A stretch of DNA of 64,000 nt from Vicugna pacos (GCF_048564905.1 NC_133012.1:15099646-15163645), one strand, 5' to 3'. Counted from the first letter of the stretch, positions 48,238-60,126 are shown. A program made the numbers and translations. Notes: generated by a model not told the origin, from the letters alone.

Positions 48238-49119
48238 ATGAATGAGTCAATCAGTCTCGAAAATACCCCCTAAGCCAGGATATAACGACAGGAAAAACAA
48301 AGGAGTGCGCGCTGTTTCTCCTCTCTTGGATTGGCCCACCCCCAGTTCTCAGGGTGCACTATATTTTACTACCTTTTTACTTTGCAAATAAAATCTTCTA
48401 TCTGTATCATGCTCTCTGCTCCCATTAAACGTTCTTTTTTTTTTTTCTTTTTGGGTGACTAAGAACCAAGGTAATTTTTATTCCCCTCCTCCTGGTTATA
48501 ATACCACTGGTGATAAGTCAATTCCAGAAACAGGCTCTTTATCTAAATTCTTTAGGCAGCTAAAGAGGAGCTAAAAACCAAGACTTTCTGAGTCTTCTAC
48601 TTCTTAAAAATAATCAGTCTAAATTAATTCTCCTGCCAAAGAGACACATTTTGGGGTAGCAAATTTTGCTGCCCTGCAATATCCTTTATAACAAACTGGT
48701 AATAAGAGTTTCCCTAAATTCCGTGAGCTATAGCAAATTACAGAACCTGAGGAGGGGATGGTGGAAACCCCTAACTGGTCGTCAAGTTGGACAGAAGTGT
48801 GGGTAACCTGGAGGCTCATTGCTTGCAACTGGCATCTGAAGTTGGGGACAGTCTTGTGGGACTGAGCCCTTAAGCTGGGGGTGGGCGGGGCCTGTGCCAA
48901 TTCTGGGTAGTTGGTGTCATAACTGAATTAAATTGTAGGATAGAGAGTTGGTGTCCACAGAGATTTGGAGAATTGCTTAGTGTGGAAAACTCACATGTTT
49001 GGTGTCGGAAATGTTATGGGTAGAAAAATAACTTCCCTTGAACTTTTTATTGCACAGATCCCAACTGATACATTATGATTATAGGTGAGCCCAGCCCAAA
49101 CACCAGCGTCTTTCCTAAG

Positions 49120-49740
49120 TAAGACATTTTCTTATCTGGAAGAATGAGAAAAATATGGCCACTATCAACACTACTATTTAAACTTGTATTAAAGGTATTC
49201 AGCTATGTATTTAGAGAAGAGAAAAAAAAACTGATGCATAGAAATTTGAAAAGAAAAGATAAAACTATATTGCAGATTATTCTATACTTACAAAATGATG
49301 TGTACAAAAGTATTCATTGTGGACAATGCTAGTAGTAGAAAAGACCTAGAAATAACCCAAGTGCTCAGCAAATACTGGACTGGTTGAATAAACTAAAGAA
49401 CATTGTGGAATATTACACAATTGATAAATAAAGAGGAAAAGTGTATATGTACTGAAATGACAAGACCTTTATGATATACTGATGTCAAACAAAAGCAAAG
49501 TCAAGAACAAAATGTAAGTAATAAAGGGGGAAGATAAGAACATAGATTTGTTTTTGCTTGATTTGGCATTAAGCACTCTGATGAGATAAACAATATACTA
49601 ATTTGTTACTTACAGGGTACAGAAATGGGGTGGATGAAAAAGAAAGTACGAGTTGATCTTCTTGGTGTATACTTTTAATGTTTTAATGTTTGAAACACAA
49701 AAAATGCATTACCTACTCAAAAATTAAATTTTAAAAATTA
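49120..49740 (+). mobile_element. LINE-1 fragment with internal deletion
   Basis: The first part (about 49165-49290) resembles the L1 ORF2 reverse-transcriptase region ('gcatagaaatttgaaaagaa', 'aaactatattgcagattatt'). From about 49300 it jumps to the 3' part ('aataacccaagtgctcagca', 'catagatttgtttttg'). The intervening ORF2 sequence is missing, so it is a deleted old copy. Confidence 0.75.
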
Positions 49741-49851
49741 AAATACATTTAACAATATAAGAAAATAACTATAATTTCCTCTTTACATCCAATCCTGATT
49801 CTCAGAGATAAAGACTATGTATCTTTTTCTAAGCACTCACATACAGACATA

Positions 49852-50205
49852 TTATATTAGTCAGCTACTGCTGCAGTAATGCTGCATAACAACCAATCTC
49901 AAAAATCAGTGGCTTAGAACATTTCTTTTTATTGGTCAAGGGATTATGAGGCAGCTGAGACTAGTCTGTTTCAGGCTACAGATCAGTTTAGGTTCATTCA
50001 AACGGTTTTTCCTCTGGGACTGTTAGCTATCAAGATTGTTATTTTCTCATGGCCGATAGCAGACATGTAAGGGATCAGGCAAAACCCCACAAGCAAATTT
50101 AGAGCTTCTGTTCACATCAAGACCTATAGACAAAGCTCTAGACAGTCAAGACGAATTATATGGCCAAGTAAGACACTGGGCAGGAATATAAAGACCAAAT
50201 TAAAC
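49852..50205 (-). mobile_element. MLT1-like LTR (ERVL-MaLR)
   Basis: 'tattagtcagctactgctgc' then 'aaaaatcagtggcttagaac' is the reverse complement of the 3' end of an MLT1-type LTR ('gccactaagttttggggtaat'). The body is degraded and the right end is uncertain. Confidence 0.65.
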
Positions 50206-50419
50206 TATAGGAATTTAGTATATGAAATGTCAGCATTTCATATAAAAAAGATGTTGACATACAATTCTATTACAGAGACAGAGGAAAGAGTTGGGGAAAA
50301 TAAAGTGATCTGCCATACATATAAACGTACATACCAAAACATACAGTTTTGATTTGTTTGAATTGTTTGAATTTGTTTCATATTTTAAAAATCAGCTCTC
50401 TAGATATATTGTCTTGGAA

Positions 50420-50660
50420 CTTGTTTTCTTTAAAACTCAGCAATATATCTTAAGGAGATTTCCATGACAATGCATATAATCCTAGCTCAATATTCTAACT
50501 GCTGAATAATTTCTAAATATAGCTATAATTTACATATTCAGTCCTCCATTGATGGACATTTAGCCTGTTTCCAATTTTCACCACTGTAAGCACTGATGCA
50601 ATGAATATCTTGATATCTAAGTTTTTGTGTATATATCAAATTTATCTCACATTTATCTCT
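50420..50660 (-). mobile_element. LINE-1 3'-region fragment
   Basis: 'tcagtcctccattgatggac', 'atttagcctgtttccaattt' and 'gtaagcactgatgcaatgaa' follow the reverse complement of old L1 sequence ('tgatggacatttaggttgtttcc'). Confidence 0.8.
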
Positions 50661-51029
50661 GAATCATGCACAGCAGGAATAAGGAATAATTTGATATCCT
50701 CTTTTGGAAGCAGACTATAACCACTTACCATGTTCACTTACAGGGCCTGGAATAAAAGAATCCAATAAAAGAAGGATTTAATGCTCATAAGTAGATTAAA
50801 ATCATAGAATCATTGAAAAGATCTTAAAGATTATTTGCTTCTATTTTGCATTATTTATCATTTTTTGCCTTATGCATCAGCATCATTACTGGCACTAGAT
50901 TTTGAGCTACTTTATCTTATTTATCAAACAAGCAAATTTTCTTAAATTTTTAAAGAATTGTTTTTCTAGAAAGTCTTGTTCCCAATCCCCTGCACTTGGC
51001 CCTATTTTTCCTTTTTCCCTTTCTTTCAC
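50661..51029. other. Unassigned AT-rich sequence
   Basis: I see no gene or named repeat. Confidence 0.35.
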
Positions 51030-51205
51030 AGCTCTTGGCACCTTCCCCATACTAAATAATTTGCATGTCTCTTACATTGTTCATTATCCATTTTTCCCAA
51101 TTTAAATGTAAGTTCCAGAAGAGCAGGCATTTTTTTATATCTCTTTTCTTCATTATGTGTATCCCAAAAGCTTCAATAAGTATGCTTTGAATTGATAAAA
51201 TCTTT
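51030..51205 (+). mobile_element. LINE-2 3'-end fragment
   Basis: 'tttaaatgtaagttccagaa', 'gagcaggcatttttttatat' and 'cttcaataagtatgctttga' match the L2 3' end on the sense strand. Confidence 0.6.
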
Positions 51206-52271
51206 AAAACAAATTTCCTTGTATATTTGTAAAATACATGAATTCTAAATATACTCCTCAGAATACTAAATGAGATCTATAAATTGGATCAAATACAATT
51301 TAAAAATCTAGCTTTCCCTCTGCTTTTCTCTGTAATAAAAATAGATAGTTTCTTAAGGGTATTTTCAAATAAACTACGTTATTGTGTTCTATAGAGTATA
51401 TCCCAGAATGTAATTGTAGAACACACACTTGACAGTTCATGAGAGATAAAGGGAAAAAATATTCACATGGGATTACGGAATATTTGTTTACTAAGTAGAA
51501 TCACTCAGTACGCTTCCTCTACAGCAGTAACAAAAAATAAACAATTATATCTAGATGGAAGCAGTTATTTTTTCTTCTAAAGAGAAATGGTTTTTTGGCA
51601 TGATAATTCATGTCCCAGGAGTCACTCAATTTCACATATCATTTTTAAATTAATACAATATTTTAAAATAGCTTGCTATGTCTCACAGAGAATGGGTAGT
51701 TAACTAACCTAGCAATGTTCACTAAAACTTCTGTGTTTGTTCTAGGGAAAATTAAACAGTAGCTTCTATTTTGTGGAGAAACTGGCAAACATTTTAACAG
51801 CCGTTTCATTTAAAAAACCACAATACGTAAATACTATCGATAGCATCATTTAAAAAAAAACTATCATTTCGTAACCAATAAAAATGTCTTCGCTGACCCT
51901 AGGAACCACACGTTTTGTGACAGATTTGTCATTTTTCATTTTAAATAAATTGAAAAATCTTTTTGAGAACTTTTCGTGGATTCCATAGTATTCTTTTTTT
52001 GATCAAATGGGGCACATTAACATCATAAAATCAAAACCCATATCTAAAAGCAAATTGTTGTTAAGATTTTACACCAAACCTGCCCTAACCTGTCTTTTAT
52101 TTTTTGATGTTAACACTTTAAAACTCTTGTTTCTACTACATGATTCTTTTAAAACCCTCAATAATAACAAACTTAAAATCCCACGATGTTAACTATTGAG
52201 GAGAAATTCATATTTAGTGTAATTACTTTTAAAACAATACAGATATTTTCTAGTTTACAAATTGCTTATTT
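51206..52271. other. Unassigned AT-rich sequence
   Basis: I see no gene or named repeat. Confidence 0.35.
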
Positions 52272-52285
52272 AAAATTTTCTCTAT

Positions 52286-52457
52286 CAAATATATACAAGA
52301 TCTTGCGGTAGCTCATGGTGAAAAAGTATGTGACAATGAATATATGTACATTCATGTATAACTGAAAAATTATGTTCTACACTGGAAACTGACACAACAT
52401 TGTAAACTGACTATAACTCAATAAAATAAAATTTTAAAAATTAAGATAAAATAAAAT
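52286..52457 (+). mobile_element. Young 5'-truncated LINE-1 3' end with target duplication
   Basis: Only the last 170 bp or so of an L1 is present: 'gtagctcatggtgaaaaagt', 'cactggaaactgacacaaca', 'ttgtaaactgactataactc', 'aataaaa' and an A-rich tail. A perfect 14-bp duplication (aaaattttctctat) flanks it at 52272-52285 and 52458-52471. This is a textbook truncated target-primed insertion. The 3' end sequence is the type found in cetartiodactyls. Confidence 0.9.
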
Positions 52458-52471
52458 AAAATTTTCTCTAT

Positions 52472-53829
52472 GATACATTATAGTTAGTATCTGAACATTG
52501 ACAAGTGAAATACTTTTAAATATATGCCACTTAAAATACTCACTTTCTGATGACAGGGATCATTAATAGAATTATGTTTAAAGAAGAGGTTATTAATAAC
52601 ATTAATTAAATATCAATGGTTGTTTGCATAATGTTAACAATTAGTATTAATAATTTAATTACTATTAATTAATATGATTGTGATTAAAGATAAATCCTTA
52701 ATGGAACATTTTCAGTATAGATTATTTAATACAATTATTTCTGATTTCCACTTTGTCAAAACAATTCTTTAGAGGAAGTGTTCAAGTTATATATATATAT
52801 TTTTTAAAGTATACAAAGTAATAAATTAGCTCTGCTTTTTAAACAGAGATAATTGAATGGAATACCAGTAACCTACATGCCACCCAATACTACCCAGAGT
52901 AAATTATGTATTAATTTACATAATACATAATATACAAAATAAATATGTACATTTTTCTCTGAATTGATTCCTTCACGAAAAATCTAAGTCCAGGGGCAAA
53001 TTCCTATTTGCTTTCCATAAGTCAGGCTATGATGCCAGAAAAAAAAAATACTGAAAAACCTCCTCTCCAGGTCCAAAGGCTCTGATCTAATTTCTGGGCA
53101 TGAGGCCACATTTCTAGTCGTTCAAGGAGATGAGTCAGGGCGCCCGGGGCCTTACTTTGGCCAAATCTGCTCAGAGACCACACCTCTTCATCTCCTGGCA
53201 GACATCCTCATGGACGTCCTCGTTTAATGTAAAAGGCAAGGCTCTTCCAAGCTGCGAGTGAGGGCTTAGGGAAGAAAGCATCTCAATCCACGTCATCACT
53301 GACTCCACCTTGGGCTGCTGCCCGATGGACTCACAGCCCACTCTGCACGACTAGGTACCTGTCACCATTCACAGGTCAATGGTTGTTCCCATAATAAAGA
53401 TATTTATCTCCCACGTAAAAGAGCAAGTCATTCAGCAAAGTAGAGTTTGCCTTCTGCTTTTCATTACATAGGAAACAGGCCCCCAAAAATGTGTAAAAGC
53501 TCCTGATGTTGACCTTTCTATTCTGTTCACCTCAGAACTCCTCCCTCTTTTTCTTAAAAGCCATAATCTCCAAAAAAAAAATAAAGTAGGATCTCTTATA
53601 TGAATAGCAAAGGAAGATTGGCAAACCACATTAGAATTACCTGAGGGGCAAGAAGAAATAGCTAATAATTGAACAAAAGTCACTCAGTTCCTCATTATCA
53701 ATTAGCAATTTTATAATAAAATACCAAAAATGTGACAACGTATATTCACACGAGGACATTATTTCTTGAGTGTGTGTGCTTGTGTATGTGTGTGTGTGCC
53801 CATGCATTCATGCACCGTTTACCCAGCAA
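52472..53829. other. Unassigned sequence
   Basis: AT-rich at first (52550-52950), then a GC-richer, repeat-free patch at about 53090-53350 with no open frame of note. A TG-rich tract lies at 53768-53798. Confidence 0.35.
53768..53798. repeat. TG-rich simple repeat
   Basis: An interrupted TG dinucleotide tract of about 30 bp. Confidence 0.85.
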
Positions 53830-54010
53830 ATGTTACGTTACAAGTACTCTGATACGTGTTTCTTTCAGGTTCTCATTTAATCCTCTCGAAAACTCTGTGA
53901 AGCAGATATTACTAGTCTCTTTTTGCAGGGGAGAAAACTGGGGTGGGAAAGATGAAGTAACTTACCCAATATGAGCAGAGAAAGAGCTTTGGCCACTATC
54001 CTCAGCCTGG
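53830..54010 (-). mobile_element. MIR SINE fragment
   Basis: 'tctcatttaatcctctcgaa', 'aactctgtgaagcagatatt', 'ttgcaggggagaaaactggg' and 'gtaacttacccaatatgagc' follow the reverse-complement MIR. Confidence 0.75.
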
Positions 54011-54049
54011 CCTACCTGATTCCAAAGGATGGACTCCTGCAACACAACA

Positions 54050-54390
54050 GTCTGTCCTCTCATCCACCAATCTTAGGAGCCCTGCGTGTCCTTTAAAACT
54101 CAGTTCAGATTCGATCTTTCAAAACATCTCTTGGAATCCCTCTCAATCATAAGTGAACCCTCCGACCATACACTGCCGTGGCACTTTGGTGTGCTCAGCC
54201 GTTAACAACGTGTATAGTATTAGTGTGGGTCATGTCTGTGTCCGCCCCACCACTAGACTGTTATTTGAGAGCAGATGAAAGCCGCATCTTTGTAACACCA
54301 ACACAGTTTAACACAATTGAGCCCAAAAGTTCCCTGTTGAATTTAGTTGAATCACCACTGCCAACAAATAAAACTGCCTGAGTGGCCTCT
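54050..54390 (+). mobile_element. LINE-2 3' region
   Basis: A good sense-strand L2 3' region: 'tttaaaactcagttcagatt', 'tcttggaatccctctcaatc', 'gtggcactttggtgtgctca', 'ccaccactagactgttattt' and 'ctgttgaatttagttgaatc' at the end. The short plus-strand frame at 54178-54381 is incidental. Confidence 0.75.
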
Positions 54391-55099
54391 TCCTCAAGTA
54401 AAGAGGCTGGCTGTCTTCGTGATGGGCATTTTAAGGTCCATCCTGCAAATCTGCAGGAGGCTGGCTGGTAGCCGTAAAAGGAACCCTACAATCTCACACA
54501 TTCCCATCTGTGGCAGTGAATTATAGAATGCCAAAAACATGATACACGCATTTATCAACTCTTGGGGTACTCTAAATTAGTAGGTCTCTAAAGCCAAGAA
54601 CTCACTTAATGAAACACTCAAATTTAAAAATTAAAGAACTTCAGTCTCACGTGTGTAGTAAAATATATTGTTCTAGACTTTGTCAGTTTATTCCGAAGAG
54701 AGACTTAGTTTTGTGGTCTGCCCCAGAATGCTTACTGTAATTTCAAAACTTCATTAAAGCTCAAAAAGATTCCACAAAATGTCAAAAAACAGAATGTACC
54801 TCATTGCTTCATGTGAACCTGTCCAAAGGAGATGGAACATTGAAAGCAAAGTACTCTGTTTAGAACTTTTAAGAGAATAAATAAAGAATAAATAAATAAA
54901 TAGAGTGCTTTTAGTATTCTATTTAGAACTTTAAAGAGCATCTAACTTAGGCAATTTGTCTCCTTAACTTTGTACATATCTGCTATATAATATTGAACCT
55001 AGAGGCTTACTTCCAAGAGAATGACTATTCTTAAGTCCAATTCACCGAAAGAGCTCAGAGGTGATTTTAAAGGAACGTTATTTTATTTAAATGACCACA
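54391..55099. other. Unassigned sequence
   Basis: No repeat is named; a short (AATA)-rich tract lies near 54878-54902. Confidence 0.35.
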
Positions 55100-55310
55100 T
55101 CATATCTGGCAGTAAACTTCATGGCTTTAGAATCGAATGGTCCAGGTCCAAATTCCAGTTTTGATGCCTAGTAACTGGGTGATGGGGAGGAAGTTCTTGA
55201 CCCCATGTGCCTCAATGTCCTCATCTATAAAACGGAGCTGATGATGAAAACTTACCTTGTATGGTTGTTGTGAGAATGGAGATGGTCCATGCGAAGTTCC
55301 TGGAAGAGTA
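55100..55310 (+). mobile_element. MIR SINE
   Basis: Sense-strand MIR from the tRNA-related part ('ggtccaggtccaaattccag') through the core ('tgcctcaatgtcctcatcta') to 'tatggttgttgtgagaatgg'. About 210 bp is recognisable. Confidence 0.8.
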
Positions 55311-55377
55311 ATGAGGACACGGCGTTTTAATTATTACTTGATCTTATTACCCAGTAGTAATAGGATTGCTGCTCTCA

Positions 55378-55440
55378 TTTATTTTTATATTATTATTTTT
55401 ATTATATTATTTATTATATTTATTATTATCATTATCAAGG
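55378..55440. repeat. (ATT)n-like simple repeat
   Basis: An interrupted TTA/ATT trinucleotide tract of about 60 bp directly after a MIR 3' end. Confidence 0.85.
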
Positions 55441-55744
55441 TGCTTAGCATAATACCTTGCTCTTAACAAGTACACAATTCAGATTAGCTTCTGTCACTAT
55501 TGTTGATACTGCTACCAGCTGCCAATAATTATATCCCTTCATTTTCCAAATATATTTTTTTAATTTGTTAAATTTTAAACAGTAGTCAGTAAACAATAAT
55601 TCAAATATTAAGTAGGTCAATATTGGCAGCATGTCAACAATTTATACATTTATTTTATCTTTGGATAAATTTTTTTTTTTTGCACACACGCCACCTAAGG
55701 TAGTGGCACCCAAGTTAGACTCTCTTGAGTACATGTTTCCAGGT

Positions 55745-55920
55745 TAGACCTATTTGAAATCCAGTCCTGGCTCTTCTACCACCTGTGTGACCTTGGGCAC
55801 ATTGCTTTATGATTTTTGCATCTGCACCAGAGACAGAATGGTGTCTAACTTGGTTGGATCATTGTGAAGAAGAGTGAGGCGATGTACGTTAATGTGCAAA
55901 ACATCGCCCTTTCATAGCTG
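55745..55920 (+). mobile_element. MIR SINE fragment
   Basis: 'gaaatccagtcctggctctt' and 'ctaccacctgtgtgaccttg' are the MIR tRNA-related and core phrases. The 3' part ('gttggatcattgtgaagaag') is weaker. Confidence 0.75.
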
Positions 55921-56949
55921 TGATGGGAGGAGAATTCAAAGGAGGTACCCTGTGTGGTGTGATTCCCGCCAGTGAAGCAGCTGAGAAGATGATAATGGTT
56001 GTCTTTCCTGATATTAAAAAAAAAATTGTTAGCAGGAAGCTTTGCATCAGCAGTAAAACTGCGATCTGGTTTGATATTTCTGCTTTTCTCTAGGAAGGCT
56101 GTCTGTCTTTGGAACACCAATTGAAGCAAGTTAGAACTACACTTTTTTAAAAAATCGGGGCTCATTACCCTAAAACTTCAGAAAATGAATCATGAATACA
56201 CAGAACTAGACAGCTAAGGATTTTGATGAGGCACTTGATCAGGAAACTGTCGTCTGGAACACCTCCTGATCTAGTATTTTTATGATGTGAAAACACTGAG
56301 ATATTCCATATTACATTACAGTGAGTCTTCAAAATAAAAACATTAGAAAATGTCCCATATTTTGGACAATCTATTAAACAGTGTACATAATAGTACCATA
56401 AAAATAGTATCTAAATAAAGTAGGACTATTCAGACTGCCATATATTTTAAATTTTATTTTTAATTTCTTCTTTCTGTTGATATAAAGAATCCCCAAACCA
56501 TCATTCTAGACAGAAGGTTGAAATGATTAAGAGGGTCGTGTTTGTCACTCTCCAAAACGGATGCAGCCTGGCGCCATGGGAAGGACTTGGCAGCAGAGAG
56601 TAGCTGGATTTCAGCCCACACTCACCTGTTCAACCCACTCAGGAGACTGTGTGGCTTCACAGATGTAGTCAGATGGTACCCGGGAGTCAGTACGAGGCCA
56701 AACCGCGAAAAGGGCCAGAATTTCATGTTTATGCAATTTTCTAGGCTACGTGGCACAGGCCCTATTGACAAATCTCTGTGAAGTCTTGAAGGTGGTGATG
56801 CTAAAATTTCCAGAGACTCTGCATAGGGCTGCCTTACCAGGAGACCTTGGTGATGCCTGGGGAAGTTTCAACTAAAAATATGTATTCTATCACCTGTTAT
56901 ATCTTATTAATTCCTTTGGCTCTTGAAGGTTTCTTTCTTTTAAGGGTCC
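55921..56949. other. Unassigned sequence
   Basis: I see no gene or named repeat. Confidence 0.35.
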
Positions 56950-57076
56950 CCATCAGAAGAGCTTTCCACTAAAACTCTCAGTGCTCCAGGCCATATCCCA
57001 GGATCTCCTGGGGTGAGACCCAGCCATCAGGATTTTTCTCAACGTTCAAAATGCAGTCAAGGTTGAGAACCATTGG
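56950..57076 (+). mobile_element. MER5-type hAT-Charlie fragment
   Basis: 'ctggggtgagacccagccat', 'caggatttttctcaacgttc' and 'caaggttgagaaccattg' match the 3' half of MER5, ending in its terminal inverted repeat. The other terminus is not recognisable. Confidence 0.75.
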
Positions 57077-57365
57077 TCCAAGCCCATCACTGTACTCTCT
57101 CCTTTCTGTGACTGATTTAGGAGTAAGCTTGTGGCCCAATCCTTACCAAGGCATGAGAGGAGGTTTCTTGGAGGGCTGCTGGAAAAGCTTTCCTCACTTC
57201 TTTTCAAATAAAAATTTAAAAGGACATAAGAAAGGGTCCTCCTTCTTCCCCACAGCAGTGTTGATCTGAATCTGCCACTATCATCTTAAGACAGTAAGAA
57301 AAGGACTTAAGGGTGAAGGTGACTTTGAAGATATAAAACAAATAGAAAGAACAAGAGTCCTATCA

Positions 57366-57390
57366 GATAGATAGATAGAGACAGAGATAG
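57366..57390. repeat. (GATA)n-like microsatellite
   Basis: Three to four GATA units followed by degenerate units. Confidence 0.8.
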
Positions 57391-58732
57391 GTCTCTTTCC
57401 AGAAAATGTTTGGAAGGAGTTACAACAACTCACTATCAGCCCATTTCTTAATTATCAGTTCATAACCAAGCAGAAGTTAGTAAAAAGCGACCGAAAGTAC
57501 AAACAGCATTCAGAATAGAGCATTTCCTGAACAGAAACTGGAGAGTGGGGCAAGCTCTGTGATAAGCGGGGAACCAAAGGGACACCAAAGAGTGCTGAAG
57601 AGTAGACAGTGCCGTTGACAAACTGCCTTCCCCACATTCTGCACATGGTATAAAACTAAGGTGATTAAAGTGCTGTCGACTTGCCCTTGCAAAAGAAGGG
57701 TTGCTAGGAATTAAAGTCCTGCAGAATTATGTGACACATTCACTAAATGAGAAAGAGTAAACATTTTTTTTTTACAAAACCAGTATTATACACACCTAAA
57801 GTCACTAAATTTTAGGTTAAATGCTGTTTCTAAAATAATGTTTCCTTTTTAAGCATACTTGTAAAGATTCTCCTGTTTATATTCTTTTACATTAAGAAAA
57901 TGTAAAAAATCCTTGTTTATGTGTCTGATGTGATGAGTTGCCTCATTATAAAAAAAGCCATTTGAAATGTGACTTAATGCACAACCTATTTCCACGGAGG
58001 AAGCTCTGGCGATCTCGCAGCATCATTTGGCCACCCAAGAACATCTCAGCGTCTCTGACCCTGACAGAAGATTAGTAATATGTAAAGTATTTATCAGAGC
58101 TAATCTCAATTTTCTTGAAGTAATTTTTTTCCTTTCATGGATGTAAACTGGCTCTGAAGATGAAAAACTAAAAAGGCTCTAACTTCTTATTTCAAAATGT
58201 GCTGTCAGCTCAGTAAATTTCTACCTATCAAGTTAAGATCAAGAAAGGGAATGCTGGTAGGTTAGTTAACTATCAACAATGTTGATTTGGCTCCAGTTTA
58301 TAGACCCTGGTTTTCAAATAGGTGGTATCACATCAGAATGTTAACTGTAAAGGTGAAATCAGATCCCTCTTCTCAGCTTTCTGCTTTTATTCTTCCTTTA
58401 TTTTTTCATTCTTTGTTGGCCTTCCTTTATTCTGATTCTTTCTTTACCCCAGGTTGACCCTTGGTTTGAGTTCTCTCTTTAGTATCTCCCGTCTCCTCTT
58501 TCTATTCTCCTTCTCAAGGCTCTTGGGTTTTTGTCTAAGACTGTCCTCTTTGAAGTCTTCCTCTGCCTCTCCAATCCCACCTTTGTCACTGGTACTCCCC
58601 AACTCACCTTCCCTCTGTCACTGCATCCTCTCCTTACCTCCTTGCCTGGCACTCCAGGCCTGCCGGTGTGGGTCTGCTGGGAAATGTGGGCCTCCTGAAG
58701 ACAGAGTCTCACCTTAATCTAGTCTTGACCAT

Positions 58733-58752
58733 CTAATAATAATAATAATAAT
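58733..58752. repeat. (AAT)n microsatellite
   Basis: About six AAT units without interruption. Confidence 0.9.
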
Positions 58753-59094
58753 TCAAGTGTGAGCAGAGGCAACCGACTTTGGAGATTTAGTAATTTCGTG
58801 GAACAGCCTTCCAAAAATGCAAACCTAATCAGAGACTCATGGTTGTTACAGAATCAAATGGGTTCTATAACGTGTCGGGGATTTATCACTAACGAATAAC
58901 CCTTCTTGGAGAGGGATGCCGCTTCCCACGTTAAACTATTTAAATTGGGATAAAAGAATCCCTGGTGGCTATATTTAAAGAGAAGGAAAAACAAAAGCAT
59001 CTAAATAATACAGTATAATTAAAAGATGAAAAGAAGAGTTGAAATAATTACAAGCCAGCTGCAGAACTGAGTTGTAATGCATTTCCTTGGACTC

Positions 59095-59109
59095 TAGCTA
59101 GGTGGCGCT
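59095..59109 (+). promoter_or_regulatory. CTCF-like motif (partial)
   Basis: TAGCTAGGTGGCGCT matches 12 of 15 positions of CCASYAGRKGGCRSY, with the core AGGTGGCGCT intact and the first three bases off. It lies in non-repetitive sequence. Weaker than the other two motif calls. Confidence 0.35.
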
Positions 59110-60000
59110 AGAGTACGTGTGTGGCTAGTCGGGACGTACAGCTACTGAATGGAAATTACCCATCAACCGGATGATGTGTCATGGTTTTTCGGGTATAGGA
59201 AGGACTCTGTTAGGGATTAAAGCAAATGCCATAATGAGACTGTTTTAAAAAATCTAACTCTTCTGAGAGTGATATTTGGCATGTTTGGAAGGAAGGAGAC
59301 ATCCATTAATATGTATTACCTACATTTTTTGACCCTGAAGTAGACCATCAATATTCACATTCAGGATTTTCATCATTTTGAATTTTTTGTTAAGCCTTGC
59401 TCCTTAATTAATAGTACCAACTTGTTCCATGTAGTTGTGAAATTCTTCAGCAGAGAGAACAGCTTTAAAAATCTCAAGGATCTTTGGGATTTATAGCCTT
59501 CTGCCAGAAGCTTCTCTTTGATCAAAACTGGCAGGCACCCAGCTGATTTCTCAAGAAAGATTCCCCTCCTTCCAAATTATACAATTTCAAACGTAGCAGA
59601 TGCAAGGACACAGTTCACCTCCTTTCCATTGCACGCACTTAGCCAAGTGCTCACTGTGCTTCAGCTGATTTTTGGTAACATGTGCTTATTCAGTTTGAAT
59701 TACTGATTTAATATAATTGTTCACACCTTTTCAGGTACTCTGGCATTTGAAGCTAGGCCACTTCCATCAGCAAGCCGGCTAAAGAGCAGATTACTCCCTG
59801 CTACTCTCACCTCAGCTCATCTACAGCAATTTAAAAATGAGACCCAGGCAAACCACTAAACACAGTAAATAAAGATTTTAGTTGTTTGTTGAATCTGGAA
59901 CTAGTATTGAATATTTTTATTTTTCAGAAAAATATATTTTATTTTATTTTAGTATTTTTGTTTTTTTCCAGAAAAATAGTTTTTAAATTCTTGCCCATAG

Positions 60001-60126
60001 GGGATGGGTATAGCTCAGTGGCAGCGTGTGTGCCTAGGATGCACAAGGTCCTGGGTTCAATCCCCAGTATCTCCACTAAATAAATACATTTATACCTAAT
60101 TACCTCCCCCACAAATAAAAAAATTT
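60001..60126 (+). mobile_element. Camelid vic-1-type tRNA-derived SINE
   Basis: The head resembles tRNA-Ala: an A box, tagctcagtgg (60011-60021), and a B box, gttcaatcc (60055-60063), both match Pol III promoter consensus. The tail contains cctaattacctccccc and an A-rich end, which separates it from rodent ID elements, also tRNA-Ala-derived. A 20-bp target duplication flanks it (59981-60000 and 60127-60146), with one difference (C/T). It is a full-length, fairly recent L1-mobilised insertion and not a functional tRNA gene. Confidence 0.9.

Larger units (their letters stand above)
46851..48678 (+). mobile_element. Middle LTR of the nested cluster (split copy)
   Basis: It starts TGTGGGGGAGAAGAG at 46851 and ends near CCCTGCA at 48678. 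It is itself split into 46851-47042 and 47683-48678 by an inner LTR. An AATAAA-type signal lies near 48386 ('gcaaataaaatcttc'). The flanks share a near-match of about 5 bp (aatac / aatat or atatc), so the target duplication is ambiguous and the class is left open. It contains a 32-bp tandem duplication near 48185-48237 and a G-quadruplex-type motif at 47907-47932. No viral genes are seen. Confidence 0.7.
46339..49030 (+). mobile_element. Outer LTR of a nested cluster (split copy)
   Basis: One old LTR is split in two: 46339-46850 ('gagaagtacacatttattgt' to 'gtgtcctttgtaata') and 48679-about 49030 ('atcctttataacaaactggt' to 'cacatgtttggtgtcg'). The two pieces are consecutive parts of a widespread mammalian LTR whose exact family name I do not recall. 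They are separated by a second LTR inserted between them. This is a degraded fossil and the oldest layer of the nest. The right end is approximate. Confidence 0.75.
57077..59980. other. Unassigned sequence with simple repeats and a CTCF-like motif
   Basis: About 2.9 kb with no named transposon or gene. It includes a GATA-rich tract (57366-57390), an (AAT)n tract (58733-58752) and a CTCF-like motif (59095-59109). The opposed frames at 58454-58717 and 58479-58712 lie in a pyrimidine-rich stretch and are incidental. Confidence 0.35.

Noticed and set aside
45394-49030. Possible complete endogenous retrovirus between LTRs
   Set aside because: The LTRs belong to different families or orientations, and no gag-, pol- or env-like region lies between them. 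They are solo or nested LTR fossils.
60001-60072. Candidate tRNA-Ala gene from the A and B boxes
   Set aside because: The sequence does not keep a full cloverleaf, continues into a SINE tail with an A-rich end, and has target duplications. It is a SINE.
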